64,000 nucleotides of DNA from Zavarzinella sp. (GTDB lineage Bacteria; Planctomycetota; Planctomycetia; Gemmatales; Gemmataceae), in NCBI GenBank assembly GCA_041399155.1, contig JAWKTI010000003.1:1-64000 (forward strand). The letters run 5' to 3'. Within the stretch, counting starts at the first letter, position 1, and each line of letters starts with the position of its first letter. Position numbers and translations under genes: made by a program. The notes below the pieces were generated by a model, which saw nothing but the letters and a program-made list of their open reading frames with translations, had not been told where the DNA came from and did not search any database. Positions 37,389 to 47,764 of this stretch are shown in pieces.

Positions 37389-40300
37389 TTAATGCCCGTG
37401 TTTAAACGCAGGTGCTTCTGGGTTTCCACCGGCTAGGAGATATGCCAGCAGATCGAGAATCTGTTCCTTATCCAGCGTGTTCAGCACCCCGGCTGGCATG
37501 ATGGAGACAGGGGAAGTGCGACGTGAATCGATCGATTTTTTCATAATCTTCACTTCTTTTGCTGGCGTGCCAGACATGATCGTGTAACTGGTGGGGTCCT
37601 CATCAACAATCACACCGATTTTTGAACTGCCATCTTCCAGTTCAAAAATTACCTGACGATATTTATCTTCAATCGATTTCGATGGTTCCAGGATTTCCTG
37701 CAACAACGCTTTGGCATCCTGTTTGTATTTTTTCACAGAATCATCGACATTCGGGCCAACGGCACGATTTTCTCCCATCGACCCAGGAACCATCGGTGAA
37801 GCATTCTTGTTCATCTGGTGGCACTGGGCACAGCCAAGAGTAGTAAACAACTGCTTGCCTTCCGCAAAATTGCGATGGTGGGCAACATGCTTCAAGTCTT
37901 CGGTAAAGTCAGTCATTTTCCATTCGGTAATTTTGGTTTCTTTCTGTGGGTTCTTGGCAAGAAATTCTTTGAGGTCGTTGGTCACAAAGAGCATCCCGCG
38001 CATCATCCGATGGTGGCCAGGGAAGGAGCAGACATAGGGATACGCACCTTCTTTCAGTGGAGCGGTAAACTCAATTACCTGCTCCTGACCAAAATCAACT
38101 AGTTTACTGTGCCACAGGATTTCCTTACTTTCCGGGATAAAGCCGACGTCAAATCCTTTGGCACCCAGTTCAATCGCCTTCAGCCCCACCTCATCTGCCT
38201 TACCGGGATTTACCAGCATCAGGTTGTGTGGCATAAAGTCGTAGTTGGCAAAGGTCAGCTTTACCTTTTTGCCAGGTTTCACCGTCAATTGCTTCACATC
38301 GTACATCATTTTTTCAGGAATGGTGGCGATGCGGATTGTTGTCAGTTCCGGGGTATCGCTCAGGATTCCTGACTTCTGGTTTTTGGCAAGTGCATTATCC
38401 GCAATCACCCCACCCCGATATGTTTTTTCAACATTCACCCAGAAATGCTTGACAGTATTTGCTGCAATGCGGGCGTGCGGCTCAGGTGAAGACAGCACCG
38501 TTTCCAGCAATTCGAAGTTTTTCACATTGTGCTGCTGATGCAACCAGAGTGCTTCCAACAAGTGGTGGGCATCTTCTGTTTTCTTTGGATCGAACTGCTT
38601 CACCCATTCTTTTGTGGCAGCAATCACCGCAGTGCTGTCCCGCCCACTTAGTTCAATTCGGGTGCGGTGGCGAATCCCATCCACGGGAGATTTCAAATTG
38701 TCCAACAGTTCAGGGATGGGGCGACCTGCAATCGCGACAGGCTTTTGCAGAGGGCGATCAATTGCTGTAATCCGGTAAATACGACCGTGGGCGTGATCGC
38801 GATTGGGATCCCGTACGTTGTGCTGCATGTGACCGATAATGACGTTGTGCCAATCGGAGACATACAGTGAACCATCTGGAGCAAAAATCGCATCTGATGG
38901 GCGGAAGTTTTTGTCCCCGCTCATCAAAAAGCCACGTGATTTGTCCTGAGTTTTGCTACCATCCGGATTCAGCCGATTGACGATCAATTCATCACCAGCA
39001 GGTTCACCCCACACAGTTCCCTTTACCGGGTCCCGTGTCAGGTGGTAGTGTTTAATGCCCAGGAAGCCAATGACATTACAGATCAAGAAATCGTTTTGCA
39101 TCGATTCCGGGAAGTGGGCACTGCTGACCACTTCGCTGGCAGTTACTGGACGGACTTCTTTTTTCAGCAGTTCATACATTTTGAAGCCATTGCCTTCCGG
39201 ACGCACCTGGAAAGCTCTCCCACCGGTGCCATCGGTGGCATAATGGTAGCCCCAGTAATCGAATGAAATACCATGGGGATTGGGCGAGTTGGTGGCATGC
39301 ATCGAAATGGTATAACGGCGTGGGTCAAACCTGTACATTGCCGATGCGGAAGATTGCAGCGACGGCCCCCAGGGATGTTCGTGATTGTGGATCATAAAGA
39401 CACCACTTTGCCAGTAGATGCCACCATCAGGACCGTAGATCAGGTTATTGGCACCGTGGTGGGTGTCGGATGAATCCAACCCTTGAAACAGAATGGTGCG
39501 GACGTCGGCAATATCATCACCGTCCGTGTCTTTCAAAAACAGCAGTTCCGACTGGCAAGTCACAATTACCCCACCGTTCCAGAATTCAAAGCCAAGGGGG
39601 TTCTGAACTTTGGCAAATTCAGTTACACGATCGGCAGAACCATCTTCGTTATCATCATGGAGGATAATCAGGGCATCATTCATCGGTTTCAGCGGTTCCC
39701 ACTTGGGGTATGTTGGCCACACCGCTGCCCAGAGCCGGCCTTTGGTGTCGAACTGCATCTGTACCGGGTTCACCAGTTGTTTAAAGCGAGATTCATCAGC
39801 AAACAGGGATACTTTAAAGCCTTTGGCAACAGCCATCTGCTTGATCGCTTCTTCCCCACTGACGTAATTCAGAGTCCCTTCCTTCACGGAACTGGAACTT
39901 TTACTTCCCCCACCAACGTTGGAAATCACAGGCACTGGCTTGGGAACATTGCTGTCATCGATCGCTTTGTCCTTACCTGTTGCTCGTGCCCAGACCCGCT
40001 CATCACGGTTGGCTGTCATCACATCAAGCATTTCCAGTTCTGGCTTCAGAACATCTGCATTGCTTTGACCATTCACAAATTTTAATGTGGAACGCCCACC
40101 CCAGATATCATTACCATCGGAAGCGTGGTAACGATTCCACCAATGCAGGTTTTTGTCCAGAACTGCCTGACGTAAAGTTTCCAATGAACTGGAAACATTG
40201 ATTGTCTTACCCAGCAAAGATTGAGTGATCACTTCAGAGAGTTGGCGGTTGCCTTCTTCTGTAAAGTGAACACCATTAATTGTCAGAGGCTGTGCGGCCT

Positions 40301-42485
40301 TGCGGAATAGATCCAATGAAGGATGGAACAAGTCGACATAACCTACCCCCGCTTCTTTCGCTGCGGCTGCGGTGGCACGAGTGTATTGTGCAAGCCGCAC
40401 ATTGTGGGCCAAGCCATTCGGAAAGTTAGGGTTACGGGTATCTTCAAATGCAGTGGGGCTGAACAGCACTATCCGCGGGAATTGACCACCTGGCTTTGCA
40501 CCGCGGGTTCGCTGCACAAAATCCAGCAACTGTTTCTTATAATCGTCTGGCTTTCCTTCGAAAGATTCGTTGTATCCAAAAAATGCAAAAACTACTGTTG
40601 GCTTGACGAACTGCAGATATGAGGTCATCGACATCTGACCTGAACTACGGGGATAGTTGTTTGGCCGGTCGCCGCTGGTGCTCATGTTGCGGAATCGCAC
40701 CTGCAGATCAAGCAACTGGCTTTGAAGTGCTGTTTCTACCCAGCCATCATGCTGCATCCGATCAGCCAGACCATTGCCTAGAATGGCAACAACATCACCT
40801 TTTTTGAATGCAAACGGTGCTGGATCACGATAATCGGCGGGAACTTCTGCCAGACCAGGTTCTGGTGGGTTGGATTTGCCTGGGTTGTTCGCCACACTTG
40901 TACCACCCGCAACAGGTGAACCCGGCTTGCCATCATATGTCAGGTAAGTGAATTTGCCGGTTTTAGCATCTATTTCCATGCCTTGTGGTGCGGCCACATC
41001 TTCCGCACGAAAAACTTCTTTCCGTTCCGCATCCAGTAAGGTCAGTGTGAAGCCAGCCAGACGGCCTTCAAATCCTGTGCGGTTCCAGATCCCAATCTTC
41101 TCGATATCGATTGGTTGGCTCAGATCGAGTTCCCACCATGGGTTTTTCTCGCCGGAATTCGAAGTGTGGGTTTGCCCACCCCCGTTGTAATCGGGGTTCT
41201 TGTTGCCATCAGTCGCCCGTGCGGCATCTGCACCACCGTGGGTGCTGGATTGGGTCGCTTTGCCGGTTTTGGCAATATTCTTCCCACCTTGAAACACTTC
41301 TACTTCTGCAAGTGTCAGAATTCGTTTATTTCCAGGTAACTCGATCCTCACATAGCGTGCTGGTTTCCCGGTTGCCGTTACCTTTGATTTGGAGGGATCG
41401 GACTTTGGCTCCGGGTTCTTTTTTTTCGGATTTGCCTTTTTCTTTGGTGGTGGGGGATTCGTATCTTTTGTGTTGTTGTTAGCTGGAATCGGACTTGTCA
41501 TACCCACGTACATTTCCGGCTTCACACCACGGGCATAGGTGTTGTTGCCAAAAGTGTTGGGTTTGAATGGGCCAACAAAGTCAATGTGGCTATCCGCTTT
41601 AATCTTATCTTCCAGCCCCAATGCCCACAGGCAACCATTGACCAGCATCCGGCGGTAACCATCGTTCTGCAAATCTTCCGGAGTACCATAAAGTGTTGTA
41701 AAAACACGCCCAGTCTTGCCTGAAGGTGACTTGTAGCTGCGGGTCCATTCCGACGGCATTGGTGGTTTTTTGGCATCGACCGGAGAATCTGGCTTCATTC
41801 CATTTAACGGCTGAGCCATTGTCAGCACTTCACCATCTGTGGGTTTGCCGACATAGCCTCCCGCCTGCACCCAGACATCCTTGACACCACTCAGAATCGG
41901 ATGATTCTTCTTATCTTCAATAATCGTAATTCGAGTGCTCTGCTGGTGGTTCGTGCCGTAGTGCCCCACCCATGTCTGGCCCAGCACCTGGTGCCCAAAG
42001 CCCAGTTTGTAGTCTTCCGCTTTGGAATCAAACGAGTATTTCGAGAAAGGATCAGTTGCCTTCATCCGAAACGCATGTGTCGCGGTACGAAGACCCACCA
42101 CAGGGCCACCGCGGTTCAGGTAGTCATCGAGATGTTGCATCTGTTCTTTCGGAAAATTCTGAAATCGCAGGAAAACTACCGCAAGATCTGCTGTTTTCAG
42201 CGCTTCCATCCCGGGCATATTGGAATTACCTGGAATAATTTCGTTCGTTGTGGGGTCGACATTGAACAGAACCGTGCACTTGAAGCCGTAATGCTTCGCA
42301 AGAATTCTCGCCAGCGCGGGTAACGTTTCTTCCGAGCGATATTCGTGGTCACCCGCTAAGAAAACGATGTGCTTTCCATGACCCGGTCCATCCGTGCCTT
42401 CATACACCACAGGTTGAGCCAGCGCGGACGTGGCAAGTGCCAGCATACCCAACGATAGCAGCATGTTTTTCAACATTCGTATCAT
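37389..42485 (-). CDS. giant exported multidomain protein: ThuA, discoidin-like, SGNH, dehydrogenase, cupredoxin, cytochrome c
   Basis: The protein has 1698 residues with these modules, at rough positions. Signal peptide 1-23. ThuA-like domain 35-295 (HIVFLAGDHEYRSEETLPAL, GLRTATHAF). Lysine/proline-rich linker 340-370. Discoidin/F5-8-like carbohydrate-binding domain 375-495 (RYVRIELPG, KATQSSTHGGADAARATDG). SGNH hydrolase 560-760 (VAILGNGLADRMQHDGW, GVHFTEEGNRQL). PVC-type dehydrogenase propeller 860-1260. Short helical region 1270-1370. Cupredoxin 1395-1510 with a complete type 1 copper set (His in MPHNLML, Cys/His/Met in YVCSFPGHHRMMRGM). Heme domain with CAQCH near 1553. An AAGGA precedes ATG 42485. 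Copper and heme in one chain suggest internal electron relay from sugar oxidation. Planctomycetes have related but usually shorter combinations. Confidence 0.88.
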   Translation of the reverse strand: MIRMLKNMLLSLGMLALATSALAQPVVYEGTDGPGHGKHIVFLAGDHEYRSEETLPALARILAKHYGFKCTVLFNVDPTTNEIIPGNSNMPGMEALKTADLAVVFLRFQNFPKEQMQHLDDYLNRGGPVVGLRTATHAFRMKATDPFSKYSFDSKAEDYKLGFGHQVLGQTWVGHYGTNHQQSTRITIIEDKKNHPILSGVKDVWVQAGGYVGKPTDGEVLTMAQPLNGMKPDSPVDAKKPPMPSEWTRSYKSPSGKTGRVFTTLYGTPEDLQNDGYRRMLVNGCLWALGLEDKIKADSHIDFVGPFKPNTFGNNTYARGVKPEMYVGMTSPIPANNNTKDTNPPPPKKKANPKKKNPEPKSDPSKSKVTATGKPARYVRIELPGNKRILTLAEVEVFQGGKNIAKTGKATQSSTHGGADAARATDGNKNPDYNGGGQTHTSNSGEKNPWWELDLSQPIDIEKIGIWNRTGFEGRLAGFTLTLLDAERKEVFRAEDVAAPQGMEIDAKTGKFTYLTYDGKPGSPVAGGTSVANNPGKSNPPEPGLAEVPADYRDPAPFAFKKGDVVAILGNGLADRMQHDGWVETALQSQLLDLQVRFRNMSTSGDRPNNYPRSSGQMSMTSYLQFVKPTVVFAFFGYNESFEGKPDDYKKQLLDFVQRTRGAKPGGQFPRIVLFSPTAFEDTRNPNFPNGLAHNVRLAQYTRATAAAAKEAGVGYVDLFHPSLDLFRKAAQPLTINGVHFTEEGNRQLSEVITQSLLGKTINVSSSLETLRQAVLDKNLHWWNRYHASDGNDIWGGRSTLKFVNGQSNADVLKPELEMLDVMTANRDERVWARATGKDKAIDDSNVPKPVPVISNVGGGSKSSSSVKEGTLNYVSGEEAIKQMAVAKGFKVSLFADESRFKQLVNPVQMQFDTKGRLWAAVWPTYPKWEPLKPMNDALIILHDDNEDGSADRVTEFAKVQNPLGFEFWNGGVIVTCQSELLFLKDTDGDDIADVRTILFQGLDSSDTHHGANNLIYGPDGGIYWQSGVFMIHNHEHPWGPSLQSSASAMYRFDPRRYTISMHATNSPNPHGISFDYWGYHYATDGTGGRAFQVRPEGNGFKMYELLKKEVRPVTASEVVSSAHFPESMQNDFLICNVIGFLGIKHYHLTRDPVKGTVWGEPAGDELIVNRLNPDGSKTQDKSRGFLMSGDKNFRPSDAIFAPDGSLYVSDWHNVIIGHMQHNVRDPNRDHAHGRIYRITAIDRPLQKPVAIAGRPIPELLDNLKSPVDGIRHRTRIELSGRDSTAVIAATKEWVKQFDPKKTEDAHHLLEALWLHQQHNVKNFELLETVLSSPEPHARIAANTVKHFWVNVEKTYRGGVIADNALAKNQKSGILSDTPELTTIRIATIPEKMMYDVKQLTVKPGKKVKLTFANYDFMPHNLMLVNPGKADEVGLKAIELGAKGFDVGFIPESKEILWHSKLVDFGQEQVIEFTAPLKEGAYPYVCSFPGHHRMMRGMLFVTNDLKEFLAKNPQKETKITEWKMTDFTEDLKHVAHHRNFAEGKQLFTTLGCAQCHQMNKNASPMVPGSMGENRAVGPNVDDSVKKYKQDAKALLQEILEPSKSIEDKYRQVIFELEDGSSKIGVIVDEDPTSYTIMSGTPAKEVKIMKKSIDSRRTSPVSIMPAGVLNTLDKEQILDLLAYLLAGGNPEAPAFKHGH

Positions 42486-42828
42486 GATTTCCTTTTTCTT
42501 GAAGTATCCTCAACGTTTCAACGTGGCAGACCGTGCCATACACGGGAGAGAGTTCTGCCGAATCAGGTGGGTCCCAACAGATCACCGCCAAAGTGTCAGC
42601 GTTGCAACATTGGCCAATTTCAAGTTGCTATTTTACAACGTGAAAAGCACCAATCCTAGCGAAATCTGACCGATTCACTTTTGGCCACCTGCGTTCCCAG
42701 CCCTGGAAATTTTCATTATCCTCTCATTTTTGCTTAGTCATGACAAGTCAAATCGGTGGGCATCCATTGAAAAGTGAGCTTTATTACCAGATAATTGCAT
42801 AGCATTACAAGCTCTTCTGGATCCTCTC
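42486..42828. other. 343-base divergent intergenic region
   Basis: It lies between the giant minus-strand gene and the plus-strand FAD oxidoreductase gene, so it holds the promoters of both. Short open frames are present, but none has an SD, family resemblance or protein-like composition. I see no clear operator, riboswitch or repeat. Confidence 0.5.
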
Positions 42829-44679
42829 ATGTTTCTAAAAAACTGGTTACCACTCTGGTGCGTGCTGCTCAATCCACTGTTTTTACTTGCAGCAGACGTA
42901 ACTCATTACGATATCGCCATTTACGGTGCCACACCCGGTGGGATTGCTGCAGCACGATCTGCTGCAAAAAACGGTGCCAAAGTTCTGTTGATCGAACCCA
43001 CTGCCCATATCGGTGGGCTGACTACCAGTGGGCTTTCGCATACCGATTTCCGCACCTTTGAAGGCCTTTCTGGTGCGTTCCTCGAGTTCTCGGAACATGT
43101 ATTAAAATATTATGAGAACAAGTACGGCAAAGATTCCATGCAGGCCAAAACAAGTCGAAGAGGCACGCACGCTGAGCCGCACGTGAATGAACTTGTTTTT
43201 GAAAAATTACTTACAGAACTCCCCACGATTACCGTGCTGAAAAACGCAACGTTACAGAGTGTAGAAACCACTAGTGTCGGTGATGAGAAAGTGCTGAAAA
43301 CGATGCTTATCAGACGAGAACAGAAAAATCTATCAATCGCCGCAACTGTTTTTATTGATGGCACTTACGAAGGCGACCTGATGGCACTCGCTGGGATTCC
43401 CTACCATGTGGGGCGGGAGGCAAAATCGCAATATGGCGAATCTCTGGCACCTGACAAAGAAGACAAACAACTTCAAGCGTACAATTTTCGGATGATCATG
43501 ACCAGAAACCCAGCAAACCGGGTCGAAATCACCCAACCTGCCAACTACAATCGCGACACTTATGAAGATATTTTAACATTGCTGGAGATCGGCAAGATCA
43601 AACAGATATTCGACTATCCTTCGAGGTGCGTCTTCAAAGCACAACTCCCATTGTTACCGAACGAAAAATATGACATTAACGATGTCTCCAATGGATTGGT
43701 GCGGTTATCGATGCCTGGTAAGAACCTCAAATGGCCCGATGGAACCGCCAAAGAACGTGCAGCAATTTTTCAGACCCACCTTGACTATCATCTGGGCCTG
43801 TTGTGGTTTTTAAAACAGGATCCCAAGGTACCTGAAAAGTATCGTTCTGAAGTCACTCAGTGGGGCTGGTGCAAAGATGAATTTACCGATAACAACCATC
43901 TGCCCTGGCAGCTATATGTTCGCGAAGCCCGTAGGATGAAAGGCACGTATGTGTTTACGGAAAAGGATACCGATGCAGAGCCGGGAGATGTGCGGGCGAA
44001 GTTTCATCCGCAAAGCATTGCCTGCGGAGATTACGGCCCCAACTGCCATGGCACCAGTCATGAAGGCCCACTGTTTGGTGGCAAGCACACTGGGGAGTTT
44101 TACAAGCGGGTTAGCCCATACCAGATTCCTTACCACTGTCTATTGGCAAACAAAGTGAATAATCTTCTGGTACCCGTTGCCGTAAGTTCTTCCCACGTTG
44201 GGTTTTGTGCACTTCGCCTCGAACCAATCTGGATGTCGCTGGGTCAGGCCGCTGGTGTGTCAGCAAGGGAAAAGGTCCGTAGCGGCGTTTCTTTACACAA
44301 ATTAGAATTCTCTCATCTTCAGGAGTTGTTGCACGCTGAAAAATCGGCAACGATCTACGTTTCAGATGTGCCACCGGATCACCCATTGTTCCGTGCCGTG
44401 CAGTGGTTGGGCAGCAAGGGTGGGTTACACCAATTAGTGGCTGGAAACACCAAAACTTACGGCCAACGTGGGGAAAATATCGAAGGCCAATACTACAAAG
44501 CCTATCCTCTCCACGATTTCCGTGCCGAGGAGAAAATTGATGAAAAATTACTCACACGTTGGTTGAGGTATCTGCCAGAAATGCATCGCATAGCCGCTAC
44601 GGCAGCGATTGCAGAGAAAAAGTTCACCACACGTGGTGAAATCGTTCAAGAGTTGTACAAGCATCGTCAAATGAAGTAA
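42829..44679 (+). CDS. exported FAD-dependent oxidoreductase (FAD_oxidored family)
   Basis: The 616-residue protein has a signal peptide (FLKNWLPLWCVLLNPLFLLAA) followed immediately by the dinucleotide-binding motif YDIAIYGATPGGIAAARSAAK and the GGLTTSGLSHTDF FAD-contact block, typical of the FAD-dependent oxidoreductases common in planctomycete secretomes. Other conserved pieces are TVFIDGTYEGDLMALAGI near residue 185 and HVGFCALRLEPIWMSLGQAAG near 465. The substrate is unknown. Export of a flavoprotein implies Tat-independent cofactor loading or a membrane-facing position; the signal has no twin arginine. The gene is followed 97 bases later by another flavoprotein gene on the same strand, perhaps cotranscribed. 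Confidence 0.85.
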   Translation: MFLKNWLPLWCVLLNPLFLLAADVTHYDIAIYGATPGGIAAARSAAKNGAKVLLIEPTAHIGGLTTSGLSHTDFRTFEGLSGAFLEFSEHVLKYYENKYGKDSMQAKTSRRGTHAEPHVNELVFEKLLTELPTITVLKNATLQSVETTSVGDEKVLKTMLIRREQKNLSIAATVFIDGTYEGDLMALAGIPYHVGREAKSQYGESLAPDKEDKQLQAYNFRMIMTRNPANRVEITQPANYNRDTYEDILTLLEIGKIKQIFDYPSRCVFKAQLPLLPNEKYDINDVSNGLVRLSMPGKNLKWPDGTAKERAAIFQTHLDYHLGLLWFLKQDPKVPEKYRSEVTQWGWCKDEFTDNNHLPWQLYVREARRMKGTYVFTEKDTDAEPGDVRAKFHPQSIACGDYGPNCHGTSHEGPLFGGKHTGEFYKRVSPYQIPYHCLLANKVNNLLVPVAVSSSHVGFCALRLEPIWMSLGQAAGVSAREKVRSGVSLHKLEFSHLQELLHAEKSATIYVSDVPPDHPLFRAVQWLGSKGGLHQLVAGNTKTYGQRGENIEGQYYKAYPLHDFRAEEKIDEKLLTRWLRYLPEMHRIAATAAIAEKKFTTRGEIVQELYKHRQMK

Positions 44680-44776
44680 TTTCCCCCACTCGAAATCTCC
44701 TACCATAGATAGCGTGGGTGGTAATCCACTCACAAAAATTAATATTCTCTCACAATCTGTATTTGACATTTAACTC

Positions 44777-46393
44777 ATGTCCATACGTTTAACCAACCTT
44801 CGGTTGCCGATTGAGCACGAACCGGAGGAACTACCCGACGCAGTTCAGGAAATCCTGGGTACCCCCGGTGACGAGCCATTGAATTGGCGTATCCTCCGTA
44901 AGAGTCTGGACTTACGAGATAAATCTCAATTGCGATTCGTCTACACGGTGGCGGTTGATTTACCGCCGGAAGAGGAATCGCTGGCGTTGCATATCGCCCA
45001 AAGACAGCACACCGTACCTGTTGATCATTTCGCAGAAGAGGCGTTTTCACTTCCCCACCCTGGGGTGGTGCCACTGCAGCACCGTCCGGTGGTGATTGGT
45101 TCAGGACCAGGGGGCCTGTTTGCGGCCTACTTTCTGGCCCAGGCTGGTTACCGCCCAATCGTGCTGGAACGTGGCACACCTGTCAATGAGCGTATTCGCG
45201 ATGTGAAACGTTTCGATGAAGGTGGGGATTTCGCACCTGAAAGTAATTACCTCTTTGGCGAAGGTGGCGCAGGCACCTTCAGCGATGGAAAGCTCACTTG
45301 CCGGGGTTCTGGCACCGATTACCGCAAAGTGCTGGAGGTTTTTGCTGAATGCAAAGGTCAGCAACCCGGAAGACCCAGCATTCTGTACTACCACCGGCCC
45401 CATTTAGGCAGCAATCGCCTGCCTGCTGTAGTCAAGGCACTGCGGCAACGAATCGAATCGTATGGTGGGCAGGTGGTGTTCCATCGCAAAATGACCGACC
45501 TGATCATTGCAGGCGACCAATTGACCCATGTGGTGACCGAACAGGAAACTTTTGCTGCGGATCTGGCGATTCTGGCGACCGGTCACAGTGCCCGTGATGT
45601 TTATGAAATGCTGCAGCACCGTGGCGTGGCGATGGAACCAAAGCCATTTCAAATGGGCGTTCGGGTAGAACACCCACAGGATGATGTCAATTGGGTGCAA
45701 TATGGAAACATGCAGCACGTAGATATCCTTGGAAATGCCGATTATTCGCTGGTGGCACACGGGAAGCAGGCCGACGTCTTTACATTCTGTATGTGTGCTG
45801 GCGGTTACATCATCCCCAGTGTCTCGCAGGAAGAATATTTCTGCACCAACGGGATGAGTCTTTCAAAACGGGATTCTCCTTTTGCCAACAGTGGGCTGGT
45901 GGTCACCATTCCAACCAGCCAATTTTCGGGTAATGACCTGCTGGGTGGCGTGCGACTGCAGGAACAGTATGAGCGACTGGCGTTCGAAATGGGCAGAGGT
46001 GAATATACCTGTCCTTTCCAGCGTGCCGACGACTTTTTGCATGATCGAATATCGTCTGAAAGTGTTGAAATCAGTTATCCACGAGGCAAAGTAGCCGTAA
46101 AACTGCGGGAATTGTTGCCCCCACTCGTGGTACAGACATTAATGGATGGACTGCCACGAATGAATCGGATGTGGCGGGGGCATTTTCTGAAAAATGCGGT
46201 GCTGGTAGGGCCAGAATCACGGGGCAGCTCGCCAATCCGAATTGTTCGCAATCAGGAGACTCGTGAATCACCCACGCAAGGGTTATACCCTGTCGGTGAA
46301 GGTGCTGGCTACGCTGGGGGGATCGTCAGTGCAGCAGTTGATGGCCTGCGAACTGCCAAAGCAATCATCGCCCGGTACGCACCCCCACGTTAA
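44777..46393 (+). CDS. FAD-dependent dehydrogenase of the COG2509 type
   Basis: The 538-residue cytoplasmic protein has an N-terminal domain of about 90 residues (IRLTNLRLPIEHEPEELPDAV, and LRKSLDLRDKSQLRFVYTV) before the FAD fold VVIGSGPGGLFAAYFLAQAG near residue 105. Then come ERGTPVNERIRDVKRF and LFGEGGAGTFSDGKL, a combination diagnostic of the uncharacterised FAD-dependent dehydrogenases of COG2509. The NAD(P)-like motif LAILATGHSARDVYEMLQ and the C-terminal GLYPVGEGAGYAGGIVSAAVDG complete the flavin site. Physiological substrate is unknown. No SD is visible before ATG 44777. Confidence 0.88.
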   Translation: MSIRLTNLRLPIEHEPEELPDAVQEILGTPGDEPLNWRILRKSLDLRDKSQLRFVYTVAVDLPPEEESLALHIAQRQHTVPVDHFAEEAFSLPHPGVVPLQHRPVVIGSGPGGLFAAYFLAQAGYRPIVLERGTPVNERIRDVKRFDEGGDFAPESNYLFGEGGAGTFSDGKLTCRGSGTDYRKVLEVFAECKGQQPGRPSILYYHRPHLGSNRLPAVVKALRQRIESYGGQVVFHRKMTDLIIAGDQLTHVVTEQETFAADLAILATGHSARDVYEMLQHRGVAMEPKPFQMGVRVEHPQDDVNWVQYGNMQHVDILGNADYSLVAHGKQADVFTFCMCAGGYIIPSVSQEEYFCTNGMSLSKRDSPFANSGLVVTIPTSQFSGNDLLGGVRLQEQYERLAFEMGRGEYTCPFQRADDFLHDRISSESVEISYPRGKVAVKLRELLPPLVVQTLMDGLPRMNRMWRGHFLKNAVLVGPESRGSSPIRIVRNQETRESPTQGLYPVGEGAGYAGGIVSAAVDGLRTAKAIIARYAPPR

Positions 46394-46498
46394 ACTGGGC
46401 AAATTGCAAAGATTAGAAGAAATTTCCTTTCCAGTATTGAACTTATACCTGAATTGGTTCTAATTTCATTACGAAACAAGGTTCACACCAGAAAACAA

Positions 46499-47764
46499 AT
46501 GAAAAAGTTATCACTTTTAATCCTGGCGTTTGGTGTCATTGCCACGGCTGTGGCAATTTCCCAACAGGCCGAATCACCCAAAGCAGCAGTTAGCGGTGAA
46601 TTGCAGGTCAAGCAAGGTGCTCGTAACCCCTGGACCCACCTTCGGCTGAACAATTCAACGGAAGAATTTCAGTTTGCCATGGTCAGCGATCGCACCGGTG
46701 GACATCGGGCGAACATTTTTTCCAAAGCAGTGGAACAGTTGAATCTGCTGCAACCAGAATTTGTGGTTTCGGTGGGCGACCTGATTGAAGGCTATTCCAC
46801 CGATCGGGAACGAGTAATGAACGAATGGAAAGAGTTCCAGGGCTTCACTTCCAAGCTGGAAATGCCATTTTTCTACGTAGCTGGTAATCACGATATTACC
46901 AACAAGGAAATGGAGGAAATCTGGAAAGAAAAGTTCGGTGCACGTTACTACCACTTTGTTTACAAAAATGTGCTGTTCCTGATGCTGCAATCGGATGACC
47001 CTCCTGGTACATCTTCCATTTCTGAAGAGCAACAGAAATATGCCACCCAGGTGCTCGCTGAAAATCCCAACGTTGACTGGACCGTAGTTACCTTGCACAA
47101 GCCAATCTGGGAAGGGAATGTTGAGAAGAATGGCTGGGGAAACATTGAAAAAGCTCTGAACGGACGCAAATACACCTGCTTTGCTGGTCACGTCCACCGC
47201 TATAAGAAATCGGTACGGCAGAACATGAATTATTACCAGTTCGCCACCACAGGTGGGGGTAGCAGACTTCGTGGCACCGAATATGGGGAATTTGACCACC
47301 TGATTTGGATTACGATGAAAAAAACAGGTCCTGTGATTGCCAACCTGATGTTGGATGGCATCGTTGGTGAAGATTTAACCCTTCCGAAGACCAATGAAGA
47401 AGTGCCACAATACGAACGTAAACGCACTTTCGCCACCAAGGGTTACGTTTATCTTGCTGGCACGCCGGCAGCAGGTGCCACTGTAGCATTTTATCTGGAA
47501 GATCCGGCGAATCCTAAACGCACGCGTTTCGCAGCGGATGCAGTTGTGGAAGGTGACGGTTCATTCAGCCTTTCCACATATGGCAAGTTCGATGGTGCTC
47601 CCGCTGGCAAGTATAAAGTGGTGGTTACCTTTGATGGCCGTTATGGTGGTAGTTCCGGCAAAAAAGAACTGATTCCGGAAGCATATTGGAAAGCGGATAC
47701 CACCCCACTGACCGCAACAGTTGCTGCAGGCAGCAATGAGTTTACATTTGAATTGAAGAAGTAA
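46499..47764 (+). CDS. exported calcineurin-like metallophosphoesterase with carboxypeptidase-regulatory-like C-terminus
   Basis: The 421-residue protein starts with KKLSLLILAFGVIATAVA, a signal peptide; ATG 46499 is preferred to start codons 15 codons upstream. The phosphoesterase motifs are MVSDRTGGHR near residue 62 (the first metal Asp; the usual DxH histidine is displaced), VVSVGDLIEG near 90, YVAGNHDI near 125, VTLHKPIW near 200 and FAGHVHRY near 230. Residues 315-421 form a beta-rich domain (TPAAGATVAFYLEDP, GAPAGKYKVVVTFDG) like carboxypeptidase-regulatory domains. The protein should hydrolyse phosphate esters outside the cytoplasm. Planctomycetes have many such proteins. Confidence 0.85.
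   Translation: MKKLSLLILAFGVIATAVAISQQAESPKAAVSGELQVKQGARNPWTHLRLNNSTEEFQFAMVSDRTGGHRANIFSKAVEQLNLLQPEFVVSVGDLIEGYSTDRERVMNEWKEFQGFTSKLEMPFFYVAGNHDITNKEMEEIWKEKFGARYYHFVYKNVLFLMLQSDDPPGTSSISEEQQKYATQVLAENPNVDWTVVTLHKPIWEGNVEKNGWGNIEKALNGRKYTCFAGHVHRYKKSVRQNMNYYQFATTGGGSRLRGTEYGEFDHLIWITMKKTGPVIANLMLDGIVGEDLTLPKTNEEVPQYERKRTFATKGYVYLAGTPAAGATVAFYLEDPANPKRTRFAADAVVEGDGSFSLSTYGKFDGAPAGKYKVVVTFDGRYGGSSGKKELIPEAYWKADTTPLTATVAAGSNEFTFELKK

Noticed and set aside
44760..44780. TTGACA before the COG2509 gene as a -35 promoter element
   Set aside because: It lies only about 14 bases before the ATG, leaving no room for a -10 element and transcription start.
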